Shown: positions 9,677 to 17,435 of the stretch, in pieces
Layout: every line of letters begins with the position of its first letter
How positions within the stretch are numbered: the stretch's first letter is position 1
Origin: an uncultured Eubacteriales bacterium
GTDB lineage: Bacteria > Bacillota > Clostridia > Lachnospirales > Lachnospiraceae
DNA: 64,000 nt
Reading direction: 5' to 3'
Assembly (NCBI GenBank): GCA_949292785.1
Contig: CASFBK010000006.1
Coordinates: 62,001 to 126,000 of the forward strand
Made by a program: the position numbers and the translations under genes
The notes under the pieces: model-generated
Told to the model about the DNA's origin: nothing
Seen by the model: the letters and a program-made list of their open reading frames with translations, nothing else
The model's database searches: none

Positions 9677-9710
9677 AAAAAAAGAGGATGTGCAAAACAC
9701 CCTCTTTTTT
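9677..9710 (+). terminator. Intrinsic terminator after lspA
   Basis: AAAAAAGAGG at 9677-9686 pairs perfectly with CCTCTTTTTT at 9701-9710. The A and T tails make it usable from both strands, so it can also stop leftward transcripts from the cold-shock gene. Confidence 0.85.
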
Positions 9711-9804
9711 CTAATCACTTGCGTTTCATCAATATCTTATATCTTAATAAAAAACCGAAATTTCTATATTAGAGACAAAGGTACATTGCGAAAACCTGAT
9801 TAAA

Positions 9805-10005
9805 TTAGCCTACTACGGTTACGTTTACAGCCTGAGGTCCTTTAGAACCTTCGGTTACTTCGAAATCAACAGTAGCGCCTTCTTCTAAGGATTTGAAACC
9901 ATCCATATTTAATCCGGAATAGTGAACAAATACGTCATTTCCGGATTCATCAGAGATGAAACCATATCCTTTTTGGTTATTGAACCATTTTACTGTACCC
10001 TGCAT
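9805..10005 (-). CDS. cspA: Cold-shock protein (CspA family)
   Basis: A 66-residue single cold-shock domain when started at the ATG at 10005, which sits eight bases after a GGAGG site. An ATG-less extension upstream should be ignored. RNP1 (KGYGFI) and RNP2 (DVFVHY) RNA-binding motifs are both intact. The protein binds single-stranded RNA or DNA and melts structure in mRNA. It is transcribed alone from a promoter about 50 bases upstream with a short leader. Confidence 0.96.
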   Translation of the reverse strand: MQGTVKWFNNQKGYGFISDESGNDVFVHYSGLNMDGFKSLEEGATVDFEVTEGSKGPQAVNVTVVG

Positions 10006-10054
10006 GTCAAGTACCTCCAAAAAAATAATATATGCCGCCTCGCAGCATAGCCTT

Positions 10055-10083
10055 AGAATAGCACATTACAATATAAAAGTAAA
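10055..10083 (-). promoter_or_regulatory. Promoter of the cold-shock gene
   Basis: On the minus strand TTTACT (10083-10078) and TATTCT (10060-10055) lie 17 bases apart, placing the transcript start about 45 bases before the start codon. Confidence 0.6.
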
Positions 10084-10120
10084 GGAATATTGTAAGAAAC
10101 TTTGTAAAATCTTTATAAAA

Positions 10121-10627
10121 TTATGCCAAGGATTCGAATAAAATTTTGTGATTCTTTAAGAAACGCATGACCATATCATCCCATGCATGGTCTAAGGATT
10201 TGTCCATAGAAAAATTACGGTAAGAGATACCTGTAGTGCATATGATTTCTCCCGCCTGATATTTTAGATTCAGGTACATGCCGGAAATATCCTCCGGTGC
10301 AAAGGAGCTTTGGAGAGAAGCAAGTGTCTTTTTCTGGTTTTCCTTAGAGAGCAAAAATACGAATTTGAAAGAAACCGGTGTACGTTTTCCTTTGATGAAG
10401 TCAAGGCAGGAAGAGCGTAAAAGGGAAAAGGGGACATAGGCTTCTTCTGCAACCAGTGCATACCCCTCATCCTCCGGGCTAAAAAAATCTGCGCAGGATT
10501 GACCGTCTAAAATCATAGTTGCAAAGGTAGTAATGGAGGCTTCTGAGAGCAGAAAATGGTCAAAAGTCTCAGAAAGCAGAAGTATATTCATGAATTCTTT
10601 TACATTGCTGATTTTTAGTGCAGTCAT
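10121..10627 (-). CDS. Uncharacterised protein, probably DUF5721 family
   Basis: A 168-residue soluble protein. I chose the ATG at 10627 because AGGAGG sits six bases before it; a nine-residue extension has no such signal. The N terminus (ALKISNVKEFMNILL then FDHFLLSEASITTF) matches my memory of DUF5721 proteins of Lachnospiraceae, where the gene is usually found as a single copy near housekeeping genes. No enzymatic motif is apparent and no function is known. Naming is from recollection of the family and should be checked by profile search. Confidence 0.65.
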   Translation of the reverse strand: MTALKISNVKEFMNILLLSETFDHFLLSEASITTFATMILDGQSCADFFSPEDEGYALVAEEAYVPFSLLRSSCLDFIKGKRTPVSFKFVFLLSKENQKKTLASLQSSFAPEDISGMYLNLKYQAGEIICTTGISYRNFSMDKSLDHAWDDMVMRFLKNHKILFESLA

Positions 10628-10675
10628 AAAACGCCTCCTATATACGAAATTCACTAAGTGCTCATATTATATTAT

Positions 10676-10808
10676 AGTATGGTCTACCGATGCCCATTCG
10701 GGCAATATAATGTCTGACGACATTATACCATAATTGCTTTGCAATATGGTATGGCACCGATGCCCATTCGGGCAGTATAATGTCTGACGACATTATACCA
10801 TACTCACA
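10676..10808. repeat. Two 70-bp tandem palindromic units in the 10.6-11.0 kb intergenic region
   Basis: CCGATGCCCATTCGGGCA begins at 10687 and again at 10757, exactly 70 bases apart. Each unit contains a CCC-ATTC-GGG mini hairpin and a TATAATG/CATTATA hairpin with an eight-base loop. Between the units lies ATTGC-TTT-GCAAT, and outer arms GTATGGT and ACCATAC enclose the whole block. The block lies upstream of two divergent genes. It contains no open reading frame of note and resembles a dispersed palindromic element. Confidence 0.85.
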
Positions 10809-10905
10809 TTTTAAAAATCTACGCAAATATAATGAAAGATTTTTTGGAAAAATAAAACAAAATAAGTAAAAAAATGTAAATGATTGTAAAATTTTCGGAA
10901 AATAC

Positions 10906-10934
10906 TTGACAATGAACGAAGAAATGTGTACATT
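10906..10934 (+). promoter_or_regulatory. Promoter of the 99-residue hypothetical gene
   Basis: A perfect TTGACA at 10906-10911 is followed after 17 bases by TACATT at 10929-10934. The resulting leader is about 100 bases and includes a GTTCC-AAA-GGAAT hairpin. Confidence 0.65.
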
Positions 10935-11040
10935 TACATTATAGATAGCATATATAGAGTTCCAAAGGAATATAATTGCTATATATAGTACAACTTCATA
11001 AGTATCAGAACATTACGAAATCAGGACAGGATGTGGAGAG

Positions 11041-11340
11041 ATGAATCAGATTTGTAGCAAGCAGAACTATAACATTTACAAAGCTTCTGGAGGGTTTATT
11101 ATTCATAACACCGCAAAGGAGTTTAAGGACGGTCATACGCATCTGAATAGTTTTAAGTCAGCAAAATATCTGGTGGATTTAGCCATTCACAAGAGTATTC
11201 CCTATCATCTGGATCGGTATCGGTTGATAAGCTTAACCAGAATTACGGAGGATGAAGAGTATAAGAGAAAGATTTTGGAGTTGTTACAAAATAAGAGAAC
11301 GAAGTCGAGTTATGTAAACTGCGGAAGAAAAGCAGGATAA
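11041..11340 (+). CDS. Small hypothetical protein
   Basis: A 99-residue basic protein with no membrane segment or signal peptide. The start ATG follows a GGAGAG-type site directly. The middle of the protein (LNSFKSAKYLVDLAIHKSIPYHLDRYRLISLTRI) looks like a compact helical fold, but I do not recognise a family. Lachnospiraceae genomes carry many such short proteins next to strong promoters. It is transcribed alone, from a consensus promoter and with its own terminator downstream, which supports it as a real gene. Confidence 0.65.
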   Translation: MNQICSKQNYNIYKASGGFIIHNTAKEFKDGHTHLNSFKSAKYLVDLAIHKSIPYHLDRYRLISLTRITEDEEYKRKILELLQNKRTKSSYVNCGRKAG

Positions 11341-11383
11341 TAAAACAGAAAGTGGAGTATTACCTTAATATATTTAATTTAAG

Positions 11384-11421
11384 AAGAAGTCTACATACAG
11401 CAATGGTGTCGACTTCTTTTT
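11384..11421 (+). terminator. Intrinsic terminator after the small gene
   Basis: AAGAAGTC and GACTTCTT enclose an 18-20 base loop and are followed by TTTTA. Confidence 0.65.
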
Positions 11422-11512
11422 ATATTGCAATGGTACTATGCTACTGGAAAAAAACAAATATTTATAGTATAGTAAGAAAAGAATCATAGGAGCGGCAGCA
11501 TGATAGGAGGAA

Positions 11513-12796
11513 ATGATGACAGAAAGATTATTGCAGTTATTAAAAAGAGGAACCAGCGCGGTTATGGTGGTAAAGGAGGCAGAAGAGCAGCTGAAAGAAG
11601 CAGGCTTTGAGGAATTGCATTTTTCAAATACCTGGGGACTGACAGAGGGCGGAAAATATTACATGAAGCATCATGATACCACATTGCTTGCATTTACCGT
11701 AGCGGCACATACGGCTTTTAAAGAGGGCTTTCGGATTGCAGCGGCACATACGGATTTCCCATGCCTTAGAATCAAGCCGAATCCGGATGTGGTTACCAAT
11801 GGATATGCACAGGTAAATGTGGAAGTATACGGAGGCGCTATTTTAAATACATGGCTGGACCGTCCCTTAAGTATCTCAGGGCGTATGGCAGTAAAAAGCG
11901 ATGATGTGATGCATCCGAAGATGCATTATATTTCCATAGAAAAACCTTTGATGACAATTCCAAATCTGGCAATCCATATGAATCGTGAAGTGAATAAAGG
12001 CGTGGAGTTGAACAAGCAGACCGATATGCTTCCCATAGCAGGACTTTTGGAAGAAGAATTCAATGAAAAACATGCATTTTTAAATTTCCTGGCAAAAGAA
12101 GAGGGCGTGAAGGCAGAAGATATTCTGGATTATGAATTGTGGGTATACTGTATGCAGGAGCCGGTCGCTTTGGGCATGAAGGAGGAATTCCTGTTATCGC
12201 CGCGTCTGGATAACCTTACTTCGGTACAGGCATTGCTGACCGGGTTGATTGAGGGAAAACAGAAGCATGGCATAAACGTGATTGCCTTGTTCGACCATGA
12301 AGAAATCGGCAGTAGGACCAAGCAGGGAGCAGGTTCCATGTTGCTTTTGGATGTGTTGGAGAAAATATGTGACAGCTTTGGCAAAACCATTGCACAGACC
12401 AAGGAATGTTTGTATGAATCTTTCCTGTTGTCTGTGGATGTAGCCCATGGGCTTCACCCCAATAAGGTGGGAAAAATGGATATTACCAATAAACCGGTAC
12501 TTGGCAGAGGCTTATGCATTAAGGAGGCTTCCTCACAATCCTATGCAACGGATTGTGAAGCCATTGCCATTGTAGAGCAGATATGCCAAAAGGCGGGGGT
12601 TTCCTATCAGAAATTTGTAAACCGTTCCGATATGCCGGGCGGAGGTACCTTAGGCTCCATTGCATCAAGTATTTTACCGATACGTACAGTAGATGTGGGA
12701 GTGCCGCTTTTGGCAATGCACTCTGCGGTGGAGACGATGGGAAGAAAGGATATGGAGTCCCTTACCGGACTGGTAAAGGAGTATTTCAGCATTTAA
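11513..12796 (+). CDS. M18 family metallo-aminopeptidase
   Basis: A 427-residue cytosolic zinc aminopeptidase of the aspartyl-aminopeptidase group, usually preferring N-terminal acidic or neutral residues. Metal and catalytic motifs are visible: AAHTDFPCLRIKP near residue 80, FDHEEIGSRTKQGAGS near residue 262 and DVAHGLHPN near residue 310, with a late MPGGGTLG. Full length compares well with the family. An AGGAGGAA site overlaps the double ATG start. The downstream transglutaminase gene begins 20 bases after the stop, so the two are probably co-transcribed. Confidence 0.95.
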   Translation: MMTERLLQLLKRGTSAVMVVKEAEEQLKEAGFEELHFSNTWGLTEGGKYYMKHHDTTLLAFTVAAHTAFKEGFRIAAAHTDFPCLRIKPNPDVVTNGYAQVNVEVYGGAILNTWLDRPLSISGRMAVKSDDVMHPKMHYISIEKPLMTIPNLAIHMNREVNKGVELNKQTDMLPIAGLLEEEFNEKHAFLNFLAKEEGVKAEDILDYELWVYCMQEPVALGMKEEFLLSPRLDNLTSVQALLTGLIEGKQKHGINVIALFDHEEIGSRTKQGAGSMLLLDVLEKICDSFGKTIAQTKECLYESFLLSVDVAHGLHPNKVGKMDITNKPVLGRGLCIKEASSQSYATDCEAIAIVEQICQKAGVSYQKFVNRSDMPGGGTLGSIASSILPIRTVDVGVPLLAMHSAVETMGRKDMESLTGLVKEYFSI

Positions 12797-12816
12797 AGAC
12801 AGAAAGGGCGAGATAA

Positions 12817-13959
12817 GTGAAGGGAAAAAGTAAGAGGTGTCTGGCGGGGCTTTTGGCACTGGGGATTTTGGGCAGTCAGATAACAGCCTGTACATCAGTA
12901 ACAGAACAGCAGGTCAGTCCTATAGAGCATCAGGCAGAAGCGTCAGAGGAAAGCGTAGAGGTATCACGGATATCTCATGGAAATTATGCCTATCAGGGAC
13001 TTTCTCAGGAAGAACGTCAGGTGTATGATGAAATAGTATCTGTGATTTTAAGCCATCAGGAGAAGATAACCTTGTCCTGCATCGATACGGAAGTGATGCG
13101 CAAGGCATATACGGCGGTATGTGCAGATTATGGCGGACTTTTTTGGGTGAATGGTTATGTATTTACAAAATATACAAAGGGAGAGGAAACCGTAGGACTG
13201 GAGTTTGCACCAAATTACACCATGTCAGAGGAAGAACGTCAGCAGACACAGCAGCAGATTGACCGTGTTGTAGAGGCATGGCTTGGAGGAATTTCCATAA
13301 CAGATACCGATTATGATAAGGTAAAATATATTTATGAACTGCTCAGTACGAATACGGAATATGTCGAAGGAGCAGAGAACAGTCAGAATATCATCAGCGT
13401 ATTCTTAAACGGTCAGACCGTGTGCCAGGGCTATGCCTGCGCTGCCCAGTATCTGATGAAACAGCTTGGAATTTCCAGTGTCATTGTGTCAGGAACGGCA
13501 TTAGGGGATGCTCATGCGTGGAATCTTTTTCAAATGGATGGAGCATACTATTACATGGATGTAACCTGGGGAAGAGGACGCTATGTGGAGAATGGGACTG
13601 AAAAGTATTTTGTCGATTATAAATATATGGCGATGACCACAGAAGAGATGCTGCGTAATCATACTCCGGATGATGGAGTGGTATTGCCGGAGTGTACAGC
13701 AGTGGAAAACAATTACTACAGGCAGGAGGGAAAATATATACAGGAATGGGAGCCGGATGTCATTGGAGCATATTTTTCCCAGGCATATGCAGAAAAAGAA
13801 ATGGTTACGCTTCGATTTGCAGAACGTGAATTGTATGATAAGGCAATCAGTTATTTTATCGAAGAAGGGAATATCGTAGAGTATTGTCCGAAGATGGAAG
13901 AAATCAGTTATATGACGGAGGAAAACTGGCTGGAAATAAGTTTTTGCTTTTTGGAGTAA
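12817..13959 (+). CDS. Transglutaminase-like lipoprotein
   Basis: A 380-residue exported protein starting with GTG. A signal peptide ends at a lipobox-like QITAC, so it should be anchored to the outer face of the membrane. The transglutaminase/papain-like core shows Cys in TVCQGYACAAQ, His in GDAHAWN and Asp in YYMDVTWG, the full catalytic triad order. Such proteins act as extracellular peptidases or cross-linking enzymes. The ribosome site is only AAGGGCG, so expression may depend on coupling with the aminopeptidase gene upstream. The C-terminal 110 residues are unassigned. Confidence 0.88.
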   Translation: MKGKSKRCLAGLLALGILGSQITACTSVTEQQVSPIEHQAEASEESVEVSRISHGNYAYQGLSQEERQVYDEIVSVILSHQEKITLSCIDTEVMRKAYTAVCADYGGLFWVNGYVFTKYTKGEETVGLEFAPNYTMSEEERQQTQQQIDRVVEAWLGGISITDTDYDKVKYIYELLSTNTEYVEGAENSQNIISVFLNGQTVCQGYACAAQYLMKQLGISSVIVSGTALGDAHAWNLFQMDGAYYYMDVTWGRGRYVENGTEKYFVDYKYMAMTTEEMLRNHTPDDGVVLPECTAVENNYYRQEGKYIQEWEPDVIGAYFSQAYAEKEMVTLRFAERELYDKAISYFIEEGNIVEYCPKMEEISYMTEENWLEISFCFLE

Positions 13960-14110
13960 ATAGGGGCTTTTCAAAGCTGAATATTTATGCTAGTATTAAG
14001 TAGTATTTAAAACTACATAAAGAAATTTCGATGTTTTAAAATGTTATTTTGAATATCAAATCGAATCAGAAAGAATACTATATAAAGCAGAAATATTCAG
14101 GAGGAATACA

Positions 14111-14950
14111 ATGAGCTATAAAATTGTGGTAGACAGTTGTGGTGAACTGCCGGTAAAGTTAAAAGAGGACGGACACTTTCAGACCGTGTCCTTAGAGCTT
14201 TTTGTAGATGATTATCATGTAGTGGATGATGAGAGCTTTGACCAGAAGGAATTTTTACAGAAAGTAAAAGAGAGTCCGAACTGTCCAAAGTCCGCATGTC
14301 CTTCTCCGGAAAGCTATGAAGAAGCATATGATTGTGAGGCAGAGCATGTGTATGCGGTAACTTTATCTGCACAGCTCAGTGGTTCTTATAATAGTGCAGA
14401 GCTTGGCAGAAAACTGTATTTGGAAGAAAAAGGCGAGAAACAGATACATGTATTTGATTCTAAGTCTGCCTCGGTAGGAGAGACCCTGATTGCCATGAAG
14501 ATTCAGGAATACGAAGAAGCAGGCTGCAGCTTTGAAGAAGTGGTAGAGAAAGTAGATGCATATATCGCAGAACAGAATACTTATTTTGTACTAGAAACAT
14601 TAGAAACCCTTCGGAAAAATGGCAGATTAAGTAATATAAAGGCTTTTGTGGCAAGCGCATTAAATATTAAGCCGGTGATGGGTTCAACACCGGAAGGAAC
14701 TATTTGTCAGCTCAGTCAGTCAAGGGGAATGTCAAAGGCTTTGGATAAGATGATTGCAACTATGATGTCAAAGGTAAAGAATCCGGAACAGAAGGTACTG
14801 GCAATTTCCCATTGCAACTGTCCAAAACGAGCGCAGGACGTGATGGAAAAGGCAAAGAGTCTTGGAACATTTAAGGATGTGCTGGTGATTGATACGGCTG
14901 GAATCAGCAGTTTATATGCCTGTGATGGCGGAGTTATCATGGCAATATAG
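14111..14950 (+). CDS. DegV family fatty-acid-binding protein
   Basis: A 279-residue protein with the DegV start (YKIVVDSCGELP), the SxxxQPS-equivalent region (SPNCPKSACPSPESY), and the C-terminal ETLRKNGRLS followed by KPVM. DegV proteins bind fatty acids; FakB members pair with the kinase FakA to feed exogenous fatty acids into phospholipid synthesis. AGGAGGAA precedes the ATG. The upstream 150 bases are AT-rich and carry no other gene. Which fatty acid is bound cannot be told from sequence. Confidence 0.93.
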   Translation: MSYKIVVDSCGELPVKLKEDGHFQTVSLELFVDDYHVVDDESFDQKEFLQKVKESPNCPKSACPSPESYEEAYDCEAEHVYAVTLSAQLSGSYNSAELGRKLYLEEKGEKQIHVFDSKSASVGETLIAMKIQEYEEAGCSFEEVVEKVDAYIAEQNTYFVLETLETLRKNGRLSNIKAFVASALNIKPVMGSTPEGTICQLSQSRGMSKALDKMIATMMSKVKNPEQKVLAISHCNCPKRAQDVMEKAKSLGTFKDVLVIDTAGISSLYACDGGVIMAI

Positions 14951-14964
14951 AAGGATGGATAAAT

Positions 14965-15007
14965 AAAAAGAAATGTGGAATATTTGATATGTTCCACATT
15001 TCTTTTT
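14965..15007. terminator. Bidirectional terminator between degV and the FMN-bind-like gene
   Basis: AAAAAGAAATGTGGAA at 14965-14980 pairs perfectly over 16 bases with 14992-15007. A-rich and T-rich tails make it suited to stopping both converging genes. Confidence 0.85.
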
Positions 15008-15008
15008 T

Positions 15009-15455
15009 TCATTGTTCTGGTATGTAGGCAGCCTTTTCCAATGCAGAGCGGATGGCATTCAGAAGAACCGTAGAGGTATACTGCGTATCTTCTCCATAAG
15101 AAATATCATCTAAGGACTGTTTTTCATAAATCTGCTGTGTCAGATTATCCAGTGCCGGCTGCATCAGCGGATACATGGCAGCAGTTGTTTCATCCAGATT
15201 TATCAGGGAGATGGAATTAATATGATTGGCATCTACCGCCACTTCCACGTCAATAGCATTGTCATTTAATTGTATGGAGGAGGTGTATACCCCCGCTACA
15301 TACTGCATGGTTTCTTCTGTCTGTCCATTGTCTTTGTCATCCGGCAGAAACATAAAAATCAGCAGTAAAATCAGTAGAATTCCAAGTACGGCAAAAATGG
15401 CTGTATAGACCAGTTCTTTCATATGCAGAACAACAATTTTGGTTTTTGAACTCAC
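15009..15455 (-). CDS. Membrane-anchored protein with FMN-bind-like domain
   Basis: A 148-residue protein with one membrane segment (about 15-36) and an external domain. It starts with GTG, six bases after AGGAGG. The C-terminal part (GEDTQYTSTVLLNAIRSALEKA) has the shape of the FMN_bind fold, in which a Thr in a SGATxTS motif carries covalent flavin. Here the equivalent is DTQYTST, so the attachment motif is not canonical. The resemblance is by eye only. It may be a flavin-free structural relative. It is transcribed leftward, convergent with degV. Confidence 0.65.
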   Translation of the reverse strand: MSSKTKIVVLHMKELVYTAIFAVLGILLILLLIFMFLPDDKDNGQTEETMQYVAGVYTSSIQLNDNAIDVEVAVDANHINSISLINLDETTAAMYPLMQPALDNLTQQIYEKQSLDDISYGEDTQYTSTVLLNAIRSALEKAAYIPEQ

Positions 15456-15515
15456 AGGAGTCCTCCTAAGAATCTGTTTGATTTACTATATGAAAAAAGA
15501 AGAGGAAATATACTA

Positions 15516-15544
15516 TTGACAATGAGGAAAATTTATAGTAATAT
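15516..15544 (+). promoter_or_regulatory. Promoter of tRNA-Gly
   Basis: Perfect TTGACA at 15516-15521 and TAATAT at 15539-15544 are 17 bases apart, about 28 bases before the mature tRNA 5' end. Confidence 0.8.
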
Positions 15545-15572
15545 GCTAATTGTTCTCAACAAAACAGAATAT

Positions 15573-15645
15573 GCGATAGTGGCGTAGTTGGTAACGCGCG
15601 ACCTTGCCAAGGTCGAGACCGCGGGTTCGAGCCCCGTCTATCGCT
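15573..15645 (+). tRNA. tRNA-Gly (anticodon GCC)
   Basis: A 73-base cloverleaf: acceptor arms GCGATAG and CTATCGC with a U discriminator, D arm around GTAGTTGGTAAC, anticodon stem CGACC/GGTCG with loop TTGCCAA, and T loop GTTCGAG. CCA is not encoded. Its 3' half is the integration target of the mobile element downstream, yet the gene is left complete. Confidence 0.96.
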
Positions 15646-15679
15646 TAGCTATGAGCACTTAAGAGGAGCAGACGTAAGT
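15604..15679 (+). repeat. Left attachment repeat (attL), 76 bp
   Basis: From the anticodon loop through the 3' end and into the terminator, these 76 bases are identical to 26687-26762. The bases just outside differ on both sides, which fixes the repeat limits. Confidence 0.95.
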
Positions 15680-15692
15680 CTTGCTCCTTTTT
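15664..15692 (+). terminator. Intrinsic terminator of tRNA-Gly, inside attL
   Basis: AGGAGCA at 15664-15670 pairs with TGCTCCT at 15682-15688 and is followed by TTTT. A near copy follows attR, so tRNA termination is rebuilt whichever end is present. Confidence 0.8.
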
Positions 15693-15815
15693 ACGTGCGA
15701 TGCATACCAGACCCTTGGTGAAATCAAGCTTCAGCGTAGATTGAACTTAGTAGTCTGGGACAACAGGGCACTATTATGAATAAGACTTCCAGAGTTTTCT
15801 GGAAGTTCTTTTTTT
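15693..15815 (+). other. Structured segment ending in a terminator, just inside the left end
   Basis: CCAGAC at 15707-15712 can pair with GTCTGG at 15753-15758. Further on, ACTTCCAGA-GTTT-TCTGGAAGT (15785-15806) is followed by seven Ts, a strong rightward terminator. No gene is encoded here. The orientation is opposite to the integrase, so the terminator must serve tRNA read-through or an unannotated small RNA. Confidence 0.5.
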
Positions 15816-15827
15816 GCTGTTTTTGGA

Positions 15828-15867
15828 TTTTTCTAAGTTTTTTTCTAAGACTTAAGTTTTTCTAAGT
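15828..15867. repeat. Left arm-type repeats (TTTTTCTAAG x3)
   Basis: Three near-copies of TTTTTCTAAG end at 15837, 15849 and 15866, and a weaker ATCTAAG follows. The same motif occurs twice at 26545-26565 near the right end, so these are good candidates for integrase arm-binding sites. Confidence 0.65.
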
Positions 15868-15918
15868 GTTGTACAATCTAAGTCCTGGATTTTTTTAAAA
15901 CCAAGAATTATCCAAACG

Positions 15919-17058
15919 TTAAAGAATCGAAGCCGCGTATTCTGCCAGAGTGTCACCCTGTATTCCGTTTCTTACATGAGAATAATGGTACAGCAGAGTT
16001 TTCACGGAAGTTCCCATGATTTCGCTTACTATCTTGTCAGGAATGGTCTCATCCATAATCAGGTTGGTAGCAAGGGAATGTCTCAAATCATACAGGCGTA
16101 TCACAGGCAACATCTGAAAATCCGGTCGTTCTCCCGTATATGCATTGTTACGCCTTACCATGTTTCGGAAATTCCTTGACAGGATAAGAGGACTGATAAG
16201 GGAGCCATCTTCCCGACAGAACAGAAAATCAGATTCCTGAAAGTCAGGATTTTTCCGCCAGATATTTTTCAGGGAAAGTCTGGCACGGAGTTTGTCAGCA
16301 ACGATTTCCGGCAGTTTCAGACAGCGGTGGGAATTACCTGTCTTCATATCAGTGATATTTCCGTCTCTGTCATAAGCACGGTCAAGGAAGAGTGTATTGT
16401 CACTGCTAAGGGCATTTTCCTGTATGCCGCATATTTCTTCCGGTCTTGCTCCGGTGAGCGCGGACAGGAGTAAAAGTTCATAGTAGACGGATTCCTTTAC
16501 CATATCAAGATTCAGAAAGTAGGAAATCTGCTCTTTTGTCCATGTTTCGTGGAAAGGCTTTGCGATTCGGGCACTCCCTATCTTGGTGCAGGGATTGCTT
16601 ACATTGCATTCCATGATATTTTCTGCATACTGGAAAATAAGGGAGATAAGATTCTTTATCTTGTTTGCGGTAGCCGGAGCATATTTCCCACAGATTTCAT
16701 TGAAAAATAACTGCATATGGCGCGTTGTAATGGTATGAATCTCCCTGTCTCCAAAGACCGGTTTTATGTAACGCTTATAGTAGGAAACATAGGTCTTATG
16801 GGTAGATTTTGCATACTTTGCCTTACTGCCTGCCAGATATTCTTCTGCGGCTTGGGAAAACAGGATTTTCTTTTCTGCAATGGAATGTTTTTCCTGTTCC
16901 TGTATCATCCTTGCTTCTTCCTTTTTGGCTTCCCGTTCTGTGGAAAATCCTTTTGACCAGACAGGCTTTTCCGTTCTCGTGTCATAGACACAGGCATAAT
17001 ATTTCTTAACTGTCTTTCCGGTCTTTTTGCTTTTATATTCTTTTTTCTGTATTGACAT
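15919..17058 (-). CDS. int: Tyrosine recombinase / integrase
   Basis: A 379-residue integrase if started at the ATG at 17058, nine bases after AAGGAG; an ATG nine bases earlier touches the ribosome site and is unlikely. The N terminus is an arm-binding region with a basic KKEYKSKKTGK, followed by a SAM-like core-binding domain and the catalytic domain. Catalytic residues appear as Arg in LTGARPEEICGI, His-Arg in LYDLRHSLATNL, and the late His and Tyr in LLYHYSHV. It would excise and integrate the element at the tRNA-Gly repeats. It lies next to the left end and is transcribed toward it, the usual arrangement. Confidence 0.95.
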   Translation of the reverse strand: MSIQKKEYKSKKTGKTVKKYYACVYDTRTEKPVWSKGFSTEREAKKEEARMIQEQEKHSIAEKKILFSQAAEEYLAGSKAKYAKSTHKTYVSYYKRYIKPVFGDREIHTITTRHMQLFFNEICGKYAPATANKIKNLISLIFQYAENIMECNVSNPCTKIGSARIAKPFHETWTKEQISYFLNLDMVKESVYYELLLLSALTGARPEEICGIQENALSSDNTLFLDRAYDRDGNITDMKTGNSHRCLKLPEIVADKLRARLSLKNIWRKNPDFQESDFLFCREDGSLISPLILSRNFRNMVRRNNAYTGERPDFQMLPVIRLYDLRHSLATNLIMDETIPDKIVSEIMGTSVKTLLYHYSHVRNGIQGDTLAEYAASIL

Positions 17059-17142
17059 ATCAATCATCTCCTTAAGTGGATGAAAGATATACCGCCGACT
17101 TGATTATAACATAAACCGGCGGCAATCTGTTCAAAATTTTAA

Positions 17143-17412
17143 TTACTGGAATATTTTTTGTTTTAGTCTCTCTGCCGGATTTTCAAACTGGTTCATGGGA
17201 ATCCGGTAGCTTCTGCCAATGGAAACCGTTTTAATCTTTCCCTGACGTATCTTGATATAAATATGATTCAGGGAACAGCCTAAAATCTGTGCAAGTTCTT
17301 TTGGAGTGACATACTCACTGTTTTCCCTGGATTCCAGTTCCCCAATGCGTGTTTCCAGTGCAGAGCATTTCTGCTTTAAAAGATGTAGTTCAATTTTTTC
17401 TTCTGTTGTCAT
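17143..17412 (-). CDS. xis: Excisionase-like helix-turn-helix protein
   Basis: An 89-residue protein. An N-terminal helix with coiled-coil character (about 4-30) precedes a MerR/excisionase-type winged helix: YVTPKELAQILGCSLNHIYIKI, then IKTVSIGRSYRIP. Such proteins bend DNA at attachment sites and favour excision. It starts after an AGGAG site, lies 24 bases after the relaxase stop and about 75 bases before the integrase start, all leftward, so the three genes form one module. Confidence 0.85.
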   Translation of the reverse strand: MTTEEKIELHLLKQKCSALETRIGELESRENSEYVTPKELAQILGCSLNHIYIKIRQGKIKTVSIGRSYRIPMNQFENPAERLKQKIFQ

Positions 17413-17435
17413 AGGCAGGTCTCCTTTCAGGTGAA

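Noticed and set aside
10687-10800. A CRISPR array
   Set aside because: Only two units, self-complementary throughout, no spacers of typical length and no cas genes.
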